Source: Chaetoderma sp. LZ-2023a
Lineage: Eukaryota; Mollusca; Caudofoveata; Chaetodermatida; Chaetodermatidae
Direction: 5' to 3'
Assembly: GCA_034401795.1 (NCBI GenBank)
Contig: CM067370.1
Location: forward strand, 52,155,380-52,219,379
Length of the DNA: 64,000 nt
Shown here: positions 1-11,697 of the stretch, one piece after another
How the letters are laid out: each line of letters opens with the position of its first letter
How positions within the stretch are numbered: position 1 is the stretch's first letter
Notes under the pieces: model-generated
Databases searched by the model: none
What the model saw: the letters and a program-made list of their open reading frames with translations, nothing else
What the model was told of the DNA's origin: nothing
Made by a program: the position numbers and the translations under genes

Positions 1-900
1 TGATCAACTTTCTTTTTAAGTGTCTTGGCTTCCATCATAACGGTTTTCATCGTGTTCGGGTCATATGTATACACTGCTTAGGTACGTGGTTTTAATCCAT
101 GTGCATTTATTCACGCAATCTTGGTGTTGAAACCACCAAACTGGGGTATACATGTCTTTATACATCAAAATCATGACATTTCAACCGTTCTATGAGTCTT
201 TGTTGTGCTAACACTTTCAGAGGAAGATTACCCCTTTTGACAATATTTGTCTTTTAGGGCCATGGTATGATGATATCATCTACCAGGTGGGGTAGACTCT
301 GATATCTTTCCTTTTGAGTCTTGATTATTCTCAATGTCATCAATGTCTGGCCACACTTGTGTCATCAATAGGTCTAAGGAATGTGTTGATTTCTGTCCAT
401 TGATTGAGGAAATCTTGGCATCGAAGTTATCCGCAATGGCTTGTACTAGACCTGTATCTGGTGAGTGAATAACATGCAGTTGTGGTTCCTTTGATGCAAT
501 CGCTCCTGCCGATGCATTAAATCGCAGTATTTCGTTATATGAACAGCAGATACCAAGATAATGAAGCTTCAATGAGATTTTGCCCGTCAAGCCTAGCACC
601 AATCCGAATTTGCGATAGTGTTGTACGATTCGTGATGGCATTCCTGATTACAAATGAAGTGTTTCTAAGATTGTCTGAAAGATTTTCTAAAAGTGACAGA
701 AGGGTTACACTGGCATAATCAATGTTTGTTTTCTGGTCCACACAAATAGTGTGTATGCCCTTATTAGGCTCTTAAGTCTTTACACTCACAAAATTATTTT
801 ACTAACATTCTTAACCATAACGTCGCTATTATTGTCTTCAATGAGGTTAAGCATACCTGGCATGGTATCATGGAAACAGAAGACGGGATAGTCCTGGAGC
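1..900 (-). pseudogene. Academ-like transposase fragment (truncated at window edge)
   Basis: Read on the minus strand, 741-276 and the degraded frames on either side resemble the central part of the large transposase frame at 31732-27278. Shared features are the 'CSYNEILRF' block (compare 'CSYAEIQRF') followed by 'VQAIADNFDAKISSINGQ' (compare 'IQFVADNVDHNICTIDG'). Further downstream, towards position 1, 'YDPNTMKTVMMEAKTL' corresponds to the family segment that follows a 'LPMIDLEPS'-like block. The fragment is broken by a frameshift near 600 and several stops, and it leaves the window at base 1. It is probably a relic of a different subfamily from the 26.8-32.2 kb copy, since identity is low. 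No termini are visible. The assignment is by shared blocks only. Confidence 0.5.
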
Positions 901-1156
901 ATAGAAACACACTAATTTGTCATACAAATTCATCTGCAGGGTTTGCTTGTCCCTACTGATGCCATCCACAAGTTTATCAAATGCACAATCAGTATTATTT
1001 GTGTGATCAATTTCAACACCATGTTCTATTCTTCTACACATAAGTTTCTTCCGGTAACTGTCATGGTAACGATAATCTGCTGCATAGAGATCGCTAACAG
1101 CACCTTATAGATTCACCTCAACCTGGCTTGACCGAAGAAAACAGTGGCCAGGTTGA

Positions 1157-1374
1157 CTGTTCTTAGATGGCTAGTTGGTTAGCTAGTTTTCACTAAAATA
1201 TTTATTGAAAATCTGCAAAGATGGGAAGAAATTGCCATTTAATATTTTGAATCCATATTATAGTATTCAATAAAATACTAGTTCGAAATTCGCAATGAAA
1301 CAGCAATTTGAGTTGCTTTGCAGACTTAATCCATGTTTTAGTGAAAACTAACTAACCAACTAACCATCTAGGAA
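1157..1374. repeat. Foldback (MITE-like) element
   Basis: Arms of about 75-80 bases face each other: 1158-1240 runs 'gttcttagatggctagttgg'..., and the same text in reverse complement ends at 1373. The match continues inward through 'tttcactaaaa' and 'tctgcaaag'. The unit is about 215 bp with a short unique centre. No clear target-site duplication was found. It is non-coding and probably a nonautonomous DNA element. Confidence 0.6.
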
Positions 1375-1416
1375 CACAACTAACCATCTAGGAACACAAT
1401 TAACCATCTAGGAACT
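1361..1416. repeat. 20-bp tandem repeat at the edge of the foldback
   Basis: The unit 'taaccatctaggaacacaac' occurs at 1361-1380, 1381-1400 (last base changed) and 1401-1416 (partial). The first unit is the outer end of the right foldback arm, so the arm tip itself has been amplified in tandem. Confidence 0.8.
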
Positions 1417-1419
1417 GCA

Positions 1420-2095
1420 AAACTGGCCAATATATGCCTTCTGCCACATTGTTATTAACCAGAGATCGAAACGGAGACCATATTGGATTTGTGTATATGG
1501 AAGTATCCAATCATCATAAAAATATGAACATTGGACTTCCTGACCTGAAAAACATATAGATCAAAACTTACTTGACTAAAATATTCAAAATATCTGCTGA
1601 GATATCTGTTTATATATTTGCGTGTGAATGGCGGCCATCTTGAATTTCACAAATTCCTCAAGCGTGACAGGGTGGCACCCGCTGGATTATCATTCTCGAC
1701 GATTACCCATCGCAAACAACTATGCACCATAAAATTCCTGGTTCATCTTTATTTTCACCAGACTACTTTGCAATGCCCATTTACAGGCCAAAAGAAAACT
1801 ATCAAAAAAAATTTATATTTAAAATGTGTGCCTCTGTTTATAGGCAAGCCAGTCATTGTAGTGGTAAATTTTTTAAATTATTCTTCTGTTAGACATTCAC
1901 TTGGCAAAACTTCCCAATTCATTGAATTTCTACTTGTGACTCTTGATTCAGAAAGAGCCAGCTTGAGAACAATAAAACAATGACTTGACTCGGCGCTCTA
2001 TAGATTCTGATATGATGGGGGATATTTATATTTGTAATTATACCCCTGTTATCCATTGGGGGTATTATGTTTTCATCCCATCTATCAATATGTAG
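1420..2095. other. No gene recognised
   Basis: A+T-rich sequence without a convincing coding frame. The stretch 'aatgcccatttacaggccaa' near 1768 recurs with one change near 52943, so part of this is a dispersed repeat. Confidence 0.5.
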
Positions 2096-2475
2096 GTATT
2101 TGTATGTACGTACGTCCCAAAAATCTTGTTGCTGCAACTCCTACAAAAGTTTGAGAAAAGATAGTTTGAAACTTGACCAGATAATTTTACACCACACAGA
2201 GATGTGCCTAATGTTAAAACTTTTTCATCTGTGCATCCCGCCAGTCCCTATGTACATACATATCCTAAAATCCTGGCGATGCAGCTGCTACAGTGAGAGA
2301 AAATTGTTTGAAACATGACAGGATGATTGTACACCAACCAAAGATGTGCCAAGTGTTAAAATCTTTTGTTTGTCCGTAGGTAGATATGTATGTCCATCGC
2401 CGAAGATCTTGTCGCTGCAACGCCTACAGTTTGAGAGAATTGTTTGCAACATGACAGGGTGGTTTTCCCATTCGT
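2096..2475. repeat. Degenerate ~145-bp tandem repeat, about 2.5 copies
   Basis: Blocks beginning near 2100, 2245 and 2385 repeat the same order: a 'tatgta..tac' start, 'atcttgttgctgcaac', 'ctacag..tgagag', 'ttgtttgaaacatgacagg', 'gatgtgcc..tgttaaaa' and 'cttt'. Copies have diverged by many substitutions. No coding sense is apparent. Confidence 0.65.
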
Positions 2476-2559
2476 TAGCGTTGGTATTATATTTCCTTCT
2501 TTGACTATTTTCAGAAAGCAGAGTTGTCAAGATGGTATAAAACATGCAGTCAATGTTAT

Positions 2560-3960
2560 ATCACTAAGATTAATGTCAAGATCATTTACCCGTAAGATAC
2601 CCTCAATATCATGTACATTCTGAACTGATTGACATAGACACAAGTTCAGAGTGGTTAGACGTACTTTTTTTGTAGCCAGCACATTTTTTTGCTGCATATA
2701 TTATCATCTGATATACTCTTGATAACCAAAACTCCAAAAAAGCTCTACATGTTTGCTGCACCACTGTGCAAGTCTGCAATTGTTGACATTGACATAGAAA
2801 AATTATTCTGGTGTCAAGATCTACAAGTTGCTCAGAGGCAGTGAAATTTATTTTGATGTGAGTTTTACAATTTGATAAACATTTGTACTATGGTTACCCT
2901 AGTTTCAACATATGCAAAAAAGTATGAAATTCAAGAAAGAAGGTCTCCATAATTATAGTGTTTATATAACCACCCTAGTCAATTATAGTCAACCGAGCAC
3001 CAGAACTCAGTTCAGATGGTTAGTACGATATTTGCGTAAATTTAAATATGGCGGATACCAATCGCTTGCCACGAATAAATGCATATAAAAGTAAACATTT
3101 CTAAATAACTTGAGTTTGATGAAATTATGCTTTCCCATTGTATGTCAATGTTCCCAAGCCACTATTCCTTCCCACTTTATGTCATATGGATGCTTTTTGA
3201 CATCTTAGCAGACAAAGATAACCCATTTTCGTAGGCCATTAAAACAGATGACAGAAAGTGTTAATGGAGACCGGTACCCGGCTCCAACCTTTCTGCAATA
3301 GTAATTCAACTGGGAATCGGGAACAACGAGCTATAGTTAACTATTTAGTGTCCAGCTCGGCATAGCAACTGTGCATGTTCAGTAAACCAGCAAACTGACT
3401 ATAGTTAGTGGGTCGAACTTGACCCTTGCTTAGAACATTTACAATTGCCCCATCCATGCCTTCAGGCAACCACAATGAAACAGCAACCACAATGAAACAG
3501 CAAAGCATGAGTTTTATTAGCATCGGGCAAAACAGTCTAGAAAGGAGACCATATTTTGCTCGTCTCATTCTTTGTCCAACCGATCTGAGGCATCTAGTAT
3601 ATTCTGCTGTCGCTCAAGAGCCTGCATCCAAATGCCCACTAGATATGCTGTAGTAGCGCTGTTTGTGTGTGTGGTATAATGTCATGCATGCGAGTTCCTT
3701 TGGAGAATAGGTGTTGGTGGGCCTCATTGGCACAAACGCCATTGGCGGTCTTGGAGTACTTCATGACATTAACTTTCTCCATGCGTTGTATATGGATACT
3801 CTACAAGATCATTTCCTCTAGACTCTTCAACGATGTCATCAGAGTATCTGGGAGGTTGGGGAATGGCTTCCATGTCACCCGTGATGCCATTTTGCCGATC
3901 TCCAAGAATGAAGATATAGGATCACACCCTGTGAAGCAGAATGGACCTTTCCATTTTTAG
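2560..3960. other. No gene recognised
   Basis: Short overlapping frames on both strands show no family resemblance. An 18-base direct duplication, 'aatgaaacagcaaccaca' then 'aatgaaacagcaaagcat', lies at 3473-3508. Confidence 0.4.
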
Positions 3961-3974
3961 CTATGCCCCGCCCA

Positions 3975-4300
3975 TCACTAGCTAAGCTCCACCCACACCT
4001 CGCCATGTCAGGATTGATCGATCCCCAAATGCCCTAGCGATCAATTTCCTGAAAACTATACAGGGAAGCTGTTGAATATTTTGTAACTAATTTGACTGGG
4101 TGCTGTTGCTGCCTATTAAATTAGTTTCAAATTATTCAACAGAATATTTATTAAATAGTAAAAGCAAACAATTAGTACAACAGCGCATAGACCGTCTTCA
4201 AATATGCGTTCGTGACGTACTTATCGACTTCATTCATGACGTCATTCATTATGATGTCATTGTACACATTGTGCAGTTCATTATGACGTCATATGATGGG
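3975..4300. repeat. Dispersed foldback-containing repeat, copy 1
   Basis: The core 4070-4165 ('ctgttgaatattttgtaact' through 'aacagaatattta..aaatag') matches the reverse complement of 53180-53290. Each core is itself an inverted repeat built on 'aactaattt.actgg'. Weaker similarity continues outward on both sides: 'tagctaagct' near 3980 on one side and 'ttgattatga.gtcat'-like text on the other. Several TGACGTCA octamers lie at 4236-4290. Confidence 0.6.
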
Positions 4301-4479
4301 TGGGTACTCTGGAAAGGTGTATTCTTCCATCAGCTTTTTGGTGATTGCAACCGAAATATCAGGTTTACACTTGACACCTTTATAAAACCATATAATTTAT
4401 TTAACTTCAACTTGTTCGATTCATTGAAAGTTTTATGCTTATTAAAAGCAAATAGACATGAGAGTAAGAAATGAAACAT

Positions 4480-5945
4480 TCTATTTAAAACATTAAAGGA
4501 CACCATCAAGTTAACTTTACTTAAGATAAACTATGATTTGTTTGTTTCATTGAGTTTCAGATTGGATCTACTGGCAGTACGTTTCTTTAAAAGTTTCATT
4601 TTGTGGATGCTGATCAAAGAAGTGTAGCAACTGTTGACACTTCTTCTTAACCATAAGGCCAGTCCACCATGTAACAGACAAATACATTCATTTGCTTCTA
4701 CTGTCCAGAGCTAATCTTTTACGTATTTGACCAAAATTATTGTCCTAGTAATCTTTCTTAATCATGATAAAGATATTTTCTATAATTGCTATCCATCAAT
4801 AAACCTTGTCCACCTGCTCATCACCACATCTCTTATCCCATAATCTAGCATGTTGGCAGCAGTGTTCGTTGGCTTCATGCAGAACTCTGCTCGCTCAGTG
4901 ATGAACTTGTCAATTGAGTTTTATACACCTCAACAAACTGTGATTGTATTTATGTGATTGGGCTCGTCTCCCACCGTTTTGTCCATCCATATGTCTGATT
5001 CTTGCCTAGTCCAGATTCCAAGAGCTTTTGAAAATATACTAGAAAATTTTCTTTCAGCAGATATATATTAGGCGAGACGAAATGTCATGATATTCTTTTG
5101 GCATTATCCATCCATATACCATTTTCACGTCAGATATATTTCAATTAAAAGACTTAATAGGTGTCAAAATTTTCTTTTATAGACAGATCTTGTTTTGAAC
5201 TTAAACTTGTATTTGTTTTAAAGGATATGTCATGCATAGACACAGACACACAACTGAAGGATCATGAATTGGTTACGGCAAAGTCTGTCCATGTTCATCA
5301 GAGTTATCTCTCTTGCAAAACGTGAGATTGCTCAGAAAAATGTTTACTGCTGGGTAGCTTAAAAACTCCTTGATACGTTTACAACACTAAAACTGTTATT
5401 CCTATTGTGTCGGCACTGGTGTGGCAAAAAGTGAAGTTTTTATTTTGTCTCAAGATGAGAGAATAGATTTAGAATATTGTCACACTTAAGCTTTGCTATT
5501 GCTGGGGCAATTTGTTGAATCAACATCATGCTGTTCATGTCCAAAATTCATCATTGTCCAAGAGGATCTTCTTGATCTCTTTTTCACCAATCAGATGATC
5601 AATGTTTTCCTATTCTTAGAGACCCGTTCCCTTAGAGCAGACTATCATACATTTGACTTTGCGCCCCCCACCCCAACTTGATTTTAATGGCTTTGCTTGT
5701 GGTACTATCAGCAATTGACTTCTTGAGGACGCTGTTCATGGAATTCAATCTGTGATAATGTTCAAGAAGAACGTTGAGCCTATGTGCTGCTCCGTGTACG
5801 CAGAGCTTACGGCAAGCTTACCGTATGTATGCGTATTCTGTGTGAACTTATTTCCAGGTAGCTGTTATATTCACACCATTGTCGGTCAGTAAGGGATAGA
5901 CTTTTTGTGGACTAATCTCTCTAACATGACACCTTATTTTAGTTT
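4480..5945. other. No gene recognised
   Basis: A+T-rich noncoding sequence. No conserved reading frame, RNA gene or clear repeat was seen. Confidence 0.4.
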
Positions 5946-5948
5946 TAA

Positions 5949-6335
5949 CAGGGTTTCCACAACCTTGAAATTTCTTGAAAATCCTTAAAAAAATATATTG
6001 CATTTTCAAGGCATTGAAAGTCCTTGAACTTTGCCAGAATTGAGTTTCCTTGAAAAACCTTTGAATTTGTCATTGTCCAAATTCCCTGGCTATGGCAGAC
6101 TAAGCGAAAATATATAAATTTATATAATACATATTTTAATCACGGGATTTGTAATACAGAATTTAGTGCAATCTGTTTCTTAGATGTAATTTAAATGTGA
6201 TAGATAATAACGTTTTATGTGGGAAGAACGGCCGACTAGAAGGGCATGCAAACGAGGCTGTACCTTAAAAAAAGTCCTTAAAAATTCTTTTTGCTGACCT
6301 TTGAATTCAATTTTCAAAAACCTGTGTGAACCCTG
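5949..6335. mobile_element. hAT-like nonautonomous element (MITE)
   Basis: Terminal inverted repeats: the left end reads CAGGGTTTCCACAACCTTGAAA and the reverse complement of the right end reads CAGGGTTCACACAGGTTTTTGAAA. The 387-bp unit is noncoding and rich in 'ccttgaaa' words. It is flanked by TTTAA on both sides (5944-5948 and 6336-6340), a possible target duplication. CAGGG ends are typical of hAT-type elements, but these usually give 8-bp duplications, so the superfamily is tentative. Confidence 0.6.
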
Positions 6336-6339
6336 TTTA

Positions 6340-7230
6340 ACATACATGTAAATATACATTTATCTGGCTAATTAAGCAATGTACGTTACCTTGTGATTAA
6401 AAGCAAAAAGCAAATCAAAATACTTATTTCATATTGTTATTTAAATAAAATATCAATGTATGCACGATTGGGTATTCACAATGAAAATTCCCCAATATTC
6501 CCAATATTCCCGCCGTCTTAAAATTCCCGGAATGTTCCATGGAAACTTTCCAAAATTCCCGGAGTGGAGTATTTTGGAAACCTGTGTGGGATTTACCATG
6601 AATCAAGCTGACCATCACAGTCACCTTTTCTGAAGTAGAGCAACACCTGGGAGGCACTGGCTCAACAAAGCATTACTCACGAAGCGAAAGAGATTAACTT
6701 TACTATCATGGTTATGCAGCAAGTGTTTCTAGCTGGTTGGTATTGACAATGGTGCCAGCCATCATGGTGCCAGAACATCTTTTTTCCTCAGCTTGTAGTT
6801 TCAAACTTTGTCCAGGTTACGTATCCCAGTGTAAGTATCCTCTACTACGTCCAACTTCTGGACTTCACCCTTCATAGTGGAAGATTTGAAAAGCATGAAA
6901 TGGTGTATCATCTTCACCAAAATTGGACAACTTTGTGGGTTATAGCCCGTGCAGTATGGCTACTCCATCGAGCAACTGAACTGTGACAGAAGGCCAAGCC
7001 ACCTTTGGAGTTTCTAGGCAGTCTAGAGTATCTTACCCATTGCCTTATCTCATGTTTCCTTGATCAAATAATGCAAGAGGTTCCTGGTTTTCATAACAAA
7101 AACTCCTACAGGTCACTATCCTGCATTGGCTGCATTGACAGCAATAGTTGTGTCAAGAGATATACATCGCTCTTCACAATGGGAAATTTGCCATTTGTAC
7201 ATTTTGTCTCAACTGGTTTGGCAAAGTTAT
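6340..7230. other. No gene recognised; short conserved-looking minus-strand frame
   Basis: 6470-6560 is rich in 'attcccgg/aatattccc' words (short internal duplications). On the minus strand around 6800-6900 a frame reads 'MKGEVQKLDVVEDTYTGIR'. It may belong with the frame at 7579-7235 but cannot be joined with confidence. Confidence 0.3.
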
Positions 7231-7234
7231 GTAC

Positions 7235-7579
7235 TTAGAGTGTCAGTAATAACAACAGTGCCATTGATAAGATGGTCTCACAGCAATTTTGCATTTGTTT
7301 TTGCTTACAGGCTATGATGAACGCCTCTGAGGATTCCTCTCTCATAACTTCCTCTAGATTGATGAGGTCTTGGCAGTTGTCTTTCAGGAATGGGTTACCA
7401 CAAGCTGTCATGACTTCCAGTAGTCGTGACAATTTGGCAAAGCACTGCTGAAGAGTGTCATATCCCAGGTCTGGCACGGTAGATATAGTTTCTTCTGAGC
7501 CCTGTCGCCTTTGGCCTATAATGAAAAACTTTATGTACTCTTCCGTGCGACGAAGATGCATGTTATGAATTCCTTCCAT
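7235..7579 (-). CDS. Unrecognised 114-residue frame
   Basis: An uninterrupted frame starting 'MEGIHNMHLRRTEEYIKFF' with soluble, charged composition. It carries helix-like segments ('LQQCFAKLSRLLEVMTA', 'LINLEEVMREESSEAF'), two cysteines near the C-terminus and a hydrophobic tail (LLLLL) that may be read-through into noncoding sequence. It does not match a family I know. It could be an exon or a decayed transposon gene; the neighbours give no help. Confidence 0.3.
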   Translation of the reverse strand: MEGIHNMHLRRTEEYIKFFIIGQRRQGSEETISTVPDLGYDTLQQCFAKLSRLLEVMTACGNPFLKDNCQDLINLEEVMREESSEAFIIACKQKQMQNCCETILSMALLLLLTL

Positions 7580-7599
7580 TCAAGTTCCACCATATCCTT

Positions 7600-8140
7600 T
7601 ATATGGGGTGAGGGTGGAGATTATCTTGTGGAGTGTGTCTTATTAAACATAAACGCATAGTGCAATGGATATGCAGGTTTTGACTCGACAATATACACAG
7701 AATACAGCGCCATGGCAAGTGAACTAAGAGTAATACTAGATATGCGTTAATATTGCCAAGCAGAATCAGCCCAATTAAAGGAAAGAACCAGGGAACTAAC
7801 AAATGCTCTTGAATGACAAATTTAGACAATAATCAATCTATACCAGCAAAAACAGACATAAATCGGAATAATTTGAAAGAAGTAAATAAATACCATTTGT
7901 CACTCAGGCGGGAACCAATTTGTGACGCAGCTGGTGCTGTACGCTCTGGTGTATGCCGAGCTAACTAAATAATAAATAATGTACTTCTTTGAGAAGCTTG
8001 ATTGTGGTTGTTTGTCCTGCCGCAAACGTGTGTGCAAGTTTGTGTCTAGATGCCAAAACACAGTTTGGACCTTCCTTTTATACTTTTTCATATGCGACTA
8101 CACAAGAGGTGTGTGACCAGAATTTCTTTTCTGCCGGGAT
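7600..8140. other. No gene recognised
   Basis: A+T-rich sequence with only short frames in conflicting directions. Confidence 0.4.
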
Positions 8141-8159
8141 AGACAATTTATGGTCAGAT

Positions 8160-8345
8160 TTTAGCGTGTGTAGCCAGATTTTCAAATTGTGTAGCCAGGA
8201 TTATGTGATCCTGTAGCCGGATTGGCTTGGTGTGTAGCCAGTTATGTCGGCTAGTGAAGTGAAACTTGACAAGTTTAGCTGGGTTACTTTGAATTGTAGC
8301 CGGTACAACATTTTCTATGCTAAGTGTAGCCAGATTTGCATAGCC
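8160..8345. repeat. Degenerate short repeat built on 'gtgtagccagattt'
   Basis: 'tgtagccagattt' or close variants occur about six times: near 8168, 8189, 8212, 8231, 8296 and 8326. Spacing is irregular (about 20-65 bp). A 'taataaagtt' sequence follows near 8450. Confidence 0.5.
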
Positions 8346-8684
8346 ATTTACAAAAAGATTTTTCAATTTTTAGCTTTTTTGCTAATGTTGGCGGCTGAGA
8401 TGTTATGTCTATTACGGCTGCTTTATAAGTTTAAGTGTTAATTTATATTAATAAAGTTTTCGTGGTCGTGGTCTAGTGGAAAATTTATTAGGAGTTAGAT
8501 TGGCAAATGAATACTAGTTTATGTATTCGTTCCAGGGAGATCCTGACACGCCTTTCGCACCAAGTTTGGTTATACTCATCAGAGGAAAAAAATGATATTT
8601 TAGTGGTGTATCTTACCATCCAAGTTTTGGGTGGTTAATTTAAATTAGTCAAAAAAGTAAGACATACATGTTTTATTCTTACTT

Positions 8685-9275
8685 TTAATCCATTTGATTA
8701 AGAATTAGAAGTAGGTTGTCTACGGATAGTGCATCCTCTTCTCTTCTGGCTTCTTCTCCAGGGATGGGAAGGTCTTCTTTTTCGCTGTGGTGAGAAAGCG
8801 GGAGGAAGGGATCCTCCAATGATAGGTTATCTTGATCTGCCTGAAAGTCATCCTCAAGGTTTGGTCCGAAGACCCCCGAGATCCCTCTGTCTGGACTGTT
8901 GTGACCAGAGTCAAATATCTCGGGGTGTGTGGCTCCACTGATCAGCTCTGAATTTGGTGATTCCCTGCAGCTAAATAGCGGGCAGGAGAAATCTGGGGGA
9001 TTTTCCAATTTGTGGATGATTAATGGGTAGAATGCCATCATTCACAACGTTATCCGCATTCGAAGGAGATCCTAATGAGATGGTAGTCGTCTAGGTGAGC
9101 GAGGCGGGCTTTGTCTCAATGCTTCATTCACTCCTGCTCTACTGACGATTCTGTCAACGTTGTTGGTTGAAATTAGCAGTTCTCTTGTTGTCGGATATAT
9201 TTCGTGAATTGGGAAGAAATGTCTCCTTAGGTCTTCTGTCCTGCTATAGTGGTAATTGCACAATTCGCAGAACCA
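8685..9275 (-). pseudogene. C2H2 zinc-finger-containing remnant, unknown family
   Basis: One minus-strand frame runs from about 9275 to 8685 with two stops (9072-9074 and 9042-9044). Near its start it carries CELCNYHYSRTEDLRRHFFPIH, a classical Cys2-His2 finger (C-x2-C-x12-H-x4-H). A basic Ser/Arg/Pro stretch follows, and the C-terminal part is acidic and Ser/Pro-rich. The combination could be a nuclear protein exon or a retroelement Gag-like protein. Both stops being in one frame argues for a decayed single gene. Confidence 0.35.
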
Positions 9276-9429
9276 GAATCTTTTTTCTCATGCATTGTGC
9301 GAATTTGATGTCGGCGTGGTTTGCTATACTTTTCCCTTGTTGCCCCTGGTTGCCCAGATTTCATTGGGTCTGCGAATTTAGCTGTGACCAATGTGTCCTT
9401 AAAGGATTGATTGCGTCTGTGGCCAAATA

Positions 9430-10080
9430 AGAGGTGCCTTTGTGAATGGGGCCCGACATTTTGGACTGATTATTTCATGACTTGGACTAATCTGTCATTG
9501 GGTCTCGCAATTTACTATATGGTTGAATGGGGAAATGTCCTTGAAACTAAAAATATCTACTAAACATCCGATCTCGTGGTACTCGAAGGTTACATCCATT
9601 ATTGTGTTAGGGGTGTTGATGCAACTATTGCTATTGATTGCATCACAGCACCTGAAATGGGTAGGCTGTGTTGTCAACTCACTGTTATTAGCTGTCTAGG
9701 TACTGGGCCAGGGTGTCACAAGAGTCGCCTGGGCCCAGTTGTCAATTTAAAAGGAATATGAGCCATGTTATCCATTGCGTCATGATGATATGAATACCTT
9801 CGCAAACCCACATGCATATGTTATTATTAAGCCTATTACATCAATAACTTGTTCTGCATGTATCTTTCATCAGAGCCCAGTACCACTCTACCAACATGGT
9901 ATCACGATCATCCTTGTTCAGTGGGTGATATTCATCATTACTAATTGTTAGCCATGCTATGCACAGCGTTTCATCTAATATTGTCTGTATCTGCATAATG
10001 TAGAGGTGATCTGGTCTCTGTATAATTAACATTATCGACAACCTCAGTAGTTGCTTTGTCTCGAGATTTTGGTTACAATT
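9430..10080. other. No gene recognised; 3' flank of the minus-strand gypsy element
   Basis: No open frame of note. A long terminal repeat (LTR) would be expected here if the neighbouring element were complete, but I could not identify LTR ends or a polypurine tract. Confidence 0.3.
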
Positions 10081-10081
10081 T

Positions 10082-11010
10082 TCAGAGATCTTTTATGATA
10101 ACTGATTCATTTAAAACAGGTTTATCAACATTTAATGGTGCTAGCTTTAAATTATTAAAATGTACAATACGCCTTGTCTTCTTAAGGCCCTTGACTAATT
10201 GAATTCGATACACCAAATCACTCAAAACCTTGAATACTTTGTAGGGACCTTGAATTGGACAGTGTAACTTAGAGCTTCTGTCCACCTTTATTGCTGGAGA
10301 ATACAACACAAATATAGCCCCCTTCCAGTCATTCCCAGATTGTACCAATCTTCGTGCTCTGTCTGAGCTTCCTTTCTATGTTTTCTAACTATATGAAAAC
10401 TTTGTTCTATCTCCTTTGAGGCAATCTTAACATACTGACCTACATTCTCAACCTTCTCACCAGCTCCACCAATGATAATATCTATTGGCAGCCGTACTTC
10501 CCGACCCAACTTAACTTTGGTCAGAGGAAACCCTGTACTAGCTTGTCTACTCAACCGATAAGCTAACAACAATGATTGTATATAGTCATCTCAGTCGCCA
10601 TGGTGTTCATTCACATAAATCGTCAACATCCTCTCCCTTCTTCCTTTATGATCTTTATCACCTCTCAGACCTTTGATGCCTACCAATAACTCATGATCTA
10701 TCATTATGATGAAAGTTTTGCCATATACATATGGTCGGAACTGTCTTAAGGCCCAGACAATGGTCCAAAACCCCTTATCATACGCTGCCTATTTTGACTC
10801 CCTTGTATTGAACAGTTTACCCGCATAGGCTATTACATACTCACCAATTTTACTGGGCTGTGCTAGAATGGCCCGTACTGATTTACCTGAAGCACCAGTA
10901 TAAATAATAAAAGGTTTGTGTGGGTTAGTTAAAGTGGAAAAAAGATAGTCAAATGTGGATTGGCATTCCTCTGTCTGGTTAAATCATCTGTGACTATCTT
11001 TCCTAGTTAA
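10082..11010 (-). pseudogene. RNase H fused by deletion to integrase C-terminus
   Basis: From about 10960 to 10660 degraded RNase H sequence is visible ('ASGKSVRAILAQPSKIGEYV', 'AAYDKGFWTIVWALRQF', 'IIMIDHELLVGIKGLRGD'). Within the same frame it runs straight into late integrase sequence ('ERMLTIYVNEHHGD', a stop at about 10590, 'DDYIQSLLLAYRLSRQASTG'). The integrase zinc finger and most of the catalytic core are absent. The C-terminal domain follows at 10348-10082 ('GPYKVFKVLSDLVYRIQL', 'RRIVHFNNLKL'). Confidence 0.65.
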
Positions 11011-11156
11011 TCCATGTAAAACAATTTCTTTTTCTGCAAGATTTAGAATAAATTTCTAGTAATACCCTGCGAGACCGACAAAACATCATTTGCTGAGGTT
11101 GGAATTGGGTAATTTCGTATCCGTCTAATACTCTCAGGATCTGGTGCAATTCCATT

Positions 11157-11585
11157 TCAACTTATCTTATGACCAAGAAATGTCACATGATTGCGAAACA
11201 ATTGACATTTAGAACGTTTCAATTTCAAACTTGACTTACCTAATCTAAATTTACTAAATAACATTATGCCATTTATGTAGACAAGAACTGATTGCCAATC
11301 CAAACCAGCCAGAATCAGCTGCATTATCCACTGGAAGGTAGCCGGAGCATTGGTTAACATAAAAGGCATAACTTTAAAATTATACAGCTCAGCTTCTGTA
11401 GTAAATGCTGTCTTTTCTAGATCTTTTGGGTCAATTTTGACTTGCCAATATCCCGATGCCAGGTCATTTACAGAAAAAACAGTGAACCTAGTACCGCTTC
11501 TAAACAAGTATTTATACGAGGACGTGGCGGTGCGTCCTTGTAACTTACTGCATTTAACCGACGATAGTCTACACAATAGCGCCAC
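11157..11585 (-). pseudogene. Reverse transcriptase fragment of gypsy element
   Basis: The 142-codon frame shows fingers/palm motifs: 'FTVFSVNDLASGYWQVKI' (first catalytic Asp region), 'KTAFTTEAELYNFKVMPF', 'NAPATFQWIM' and 'LVYINGIMLFSKF' where the Y-x-D-D box should be. The two catalytic aspartates read Asn-Gly, so the enzyme is dead. It ends 'NHVTFLGHKIS', the usual thumb-side segment. RT segments upstream of 'FTVFS' lie partly in other frames. Confidence 0.75.
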
Positions 11586-11697
11586 TGTGAGGCATTTCTC
11601 ACTTACAGCACAATCATTTGATTATAAAATTCCTGTTAGTTTATCTGGCATCTGATCCTGTTTCGCATAGTGCTAACTTAATTTGGAGGGAGCCATT

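Noticed and set aside
4200..4300. TGACGTCA cluster as a promoter
   Set aside because: The octamers fall in a dispersed repeat with no gene downstream; left as part of that repeat.
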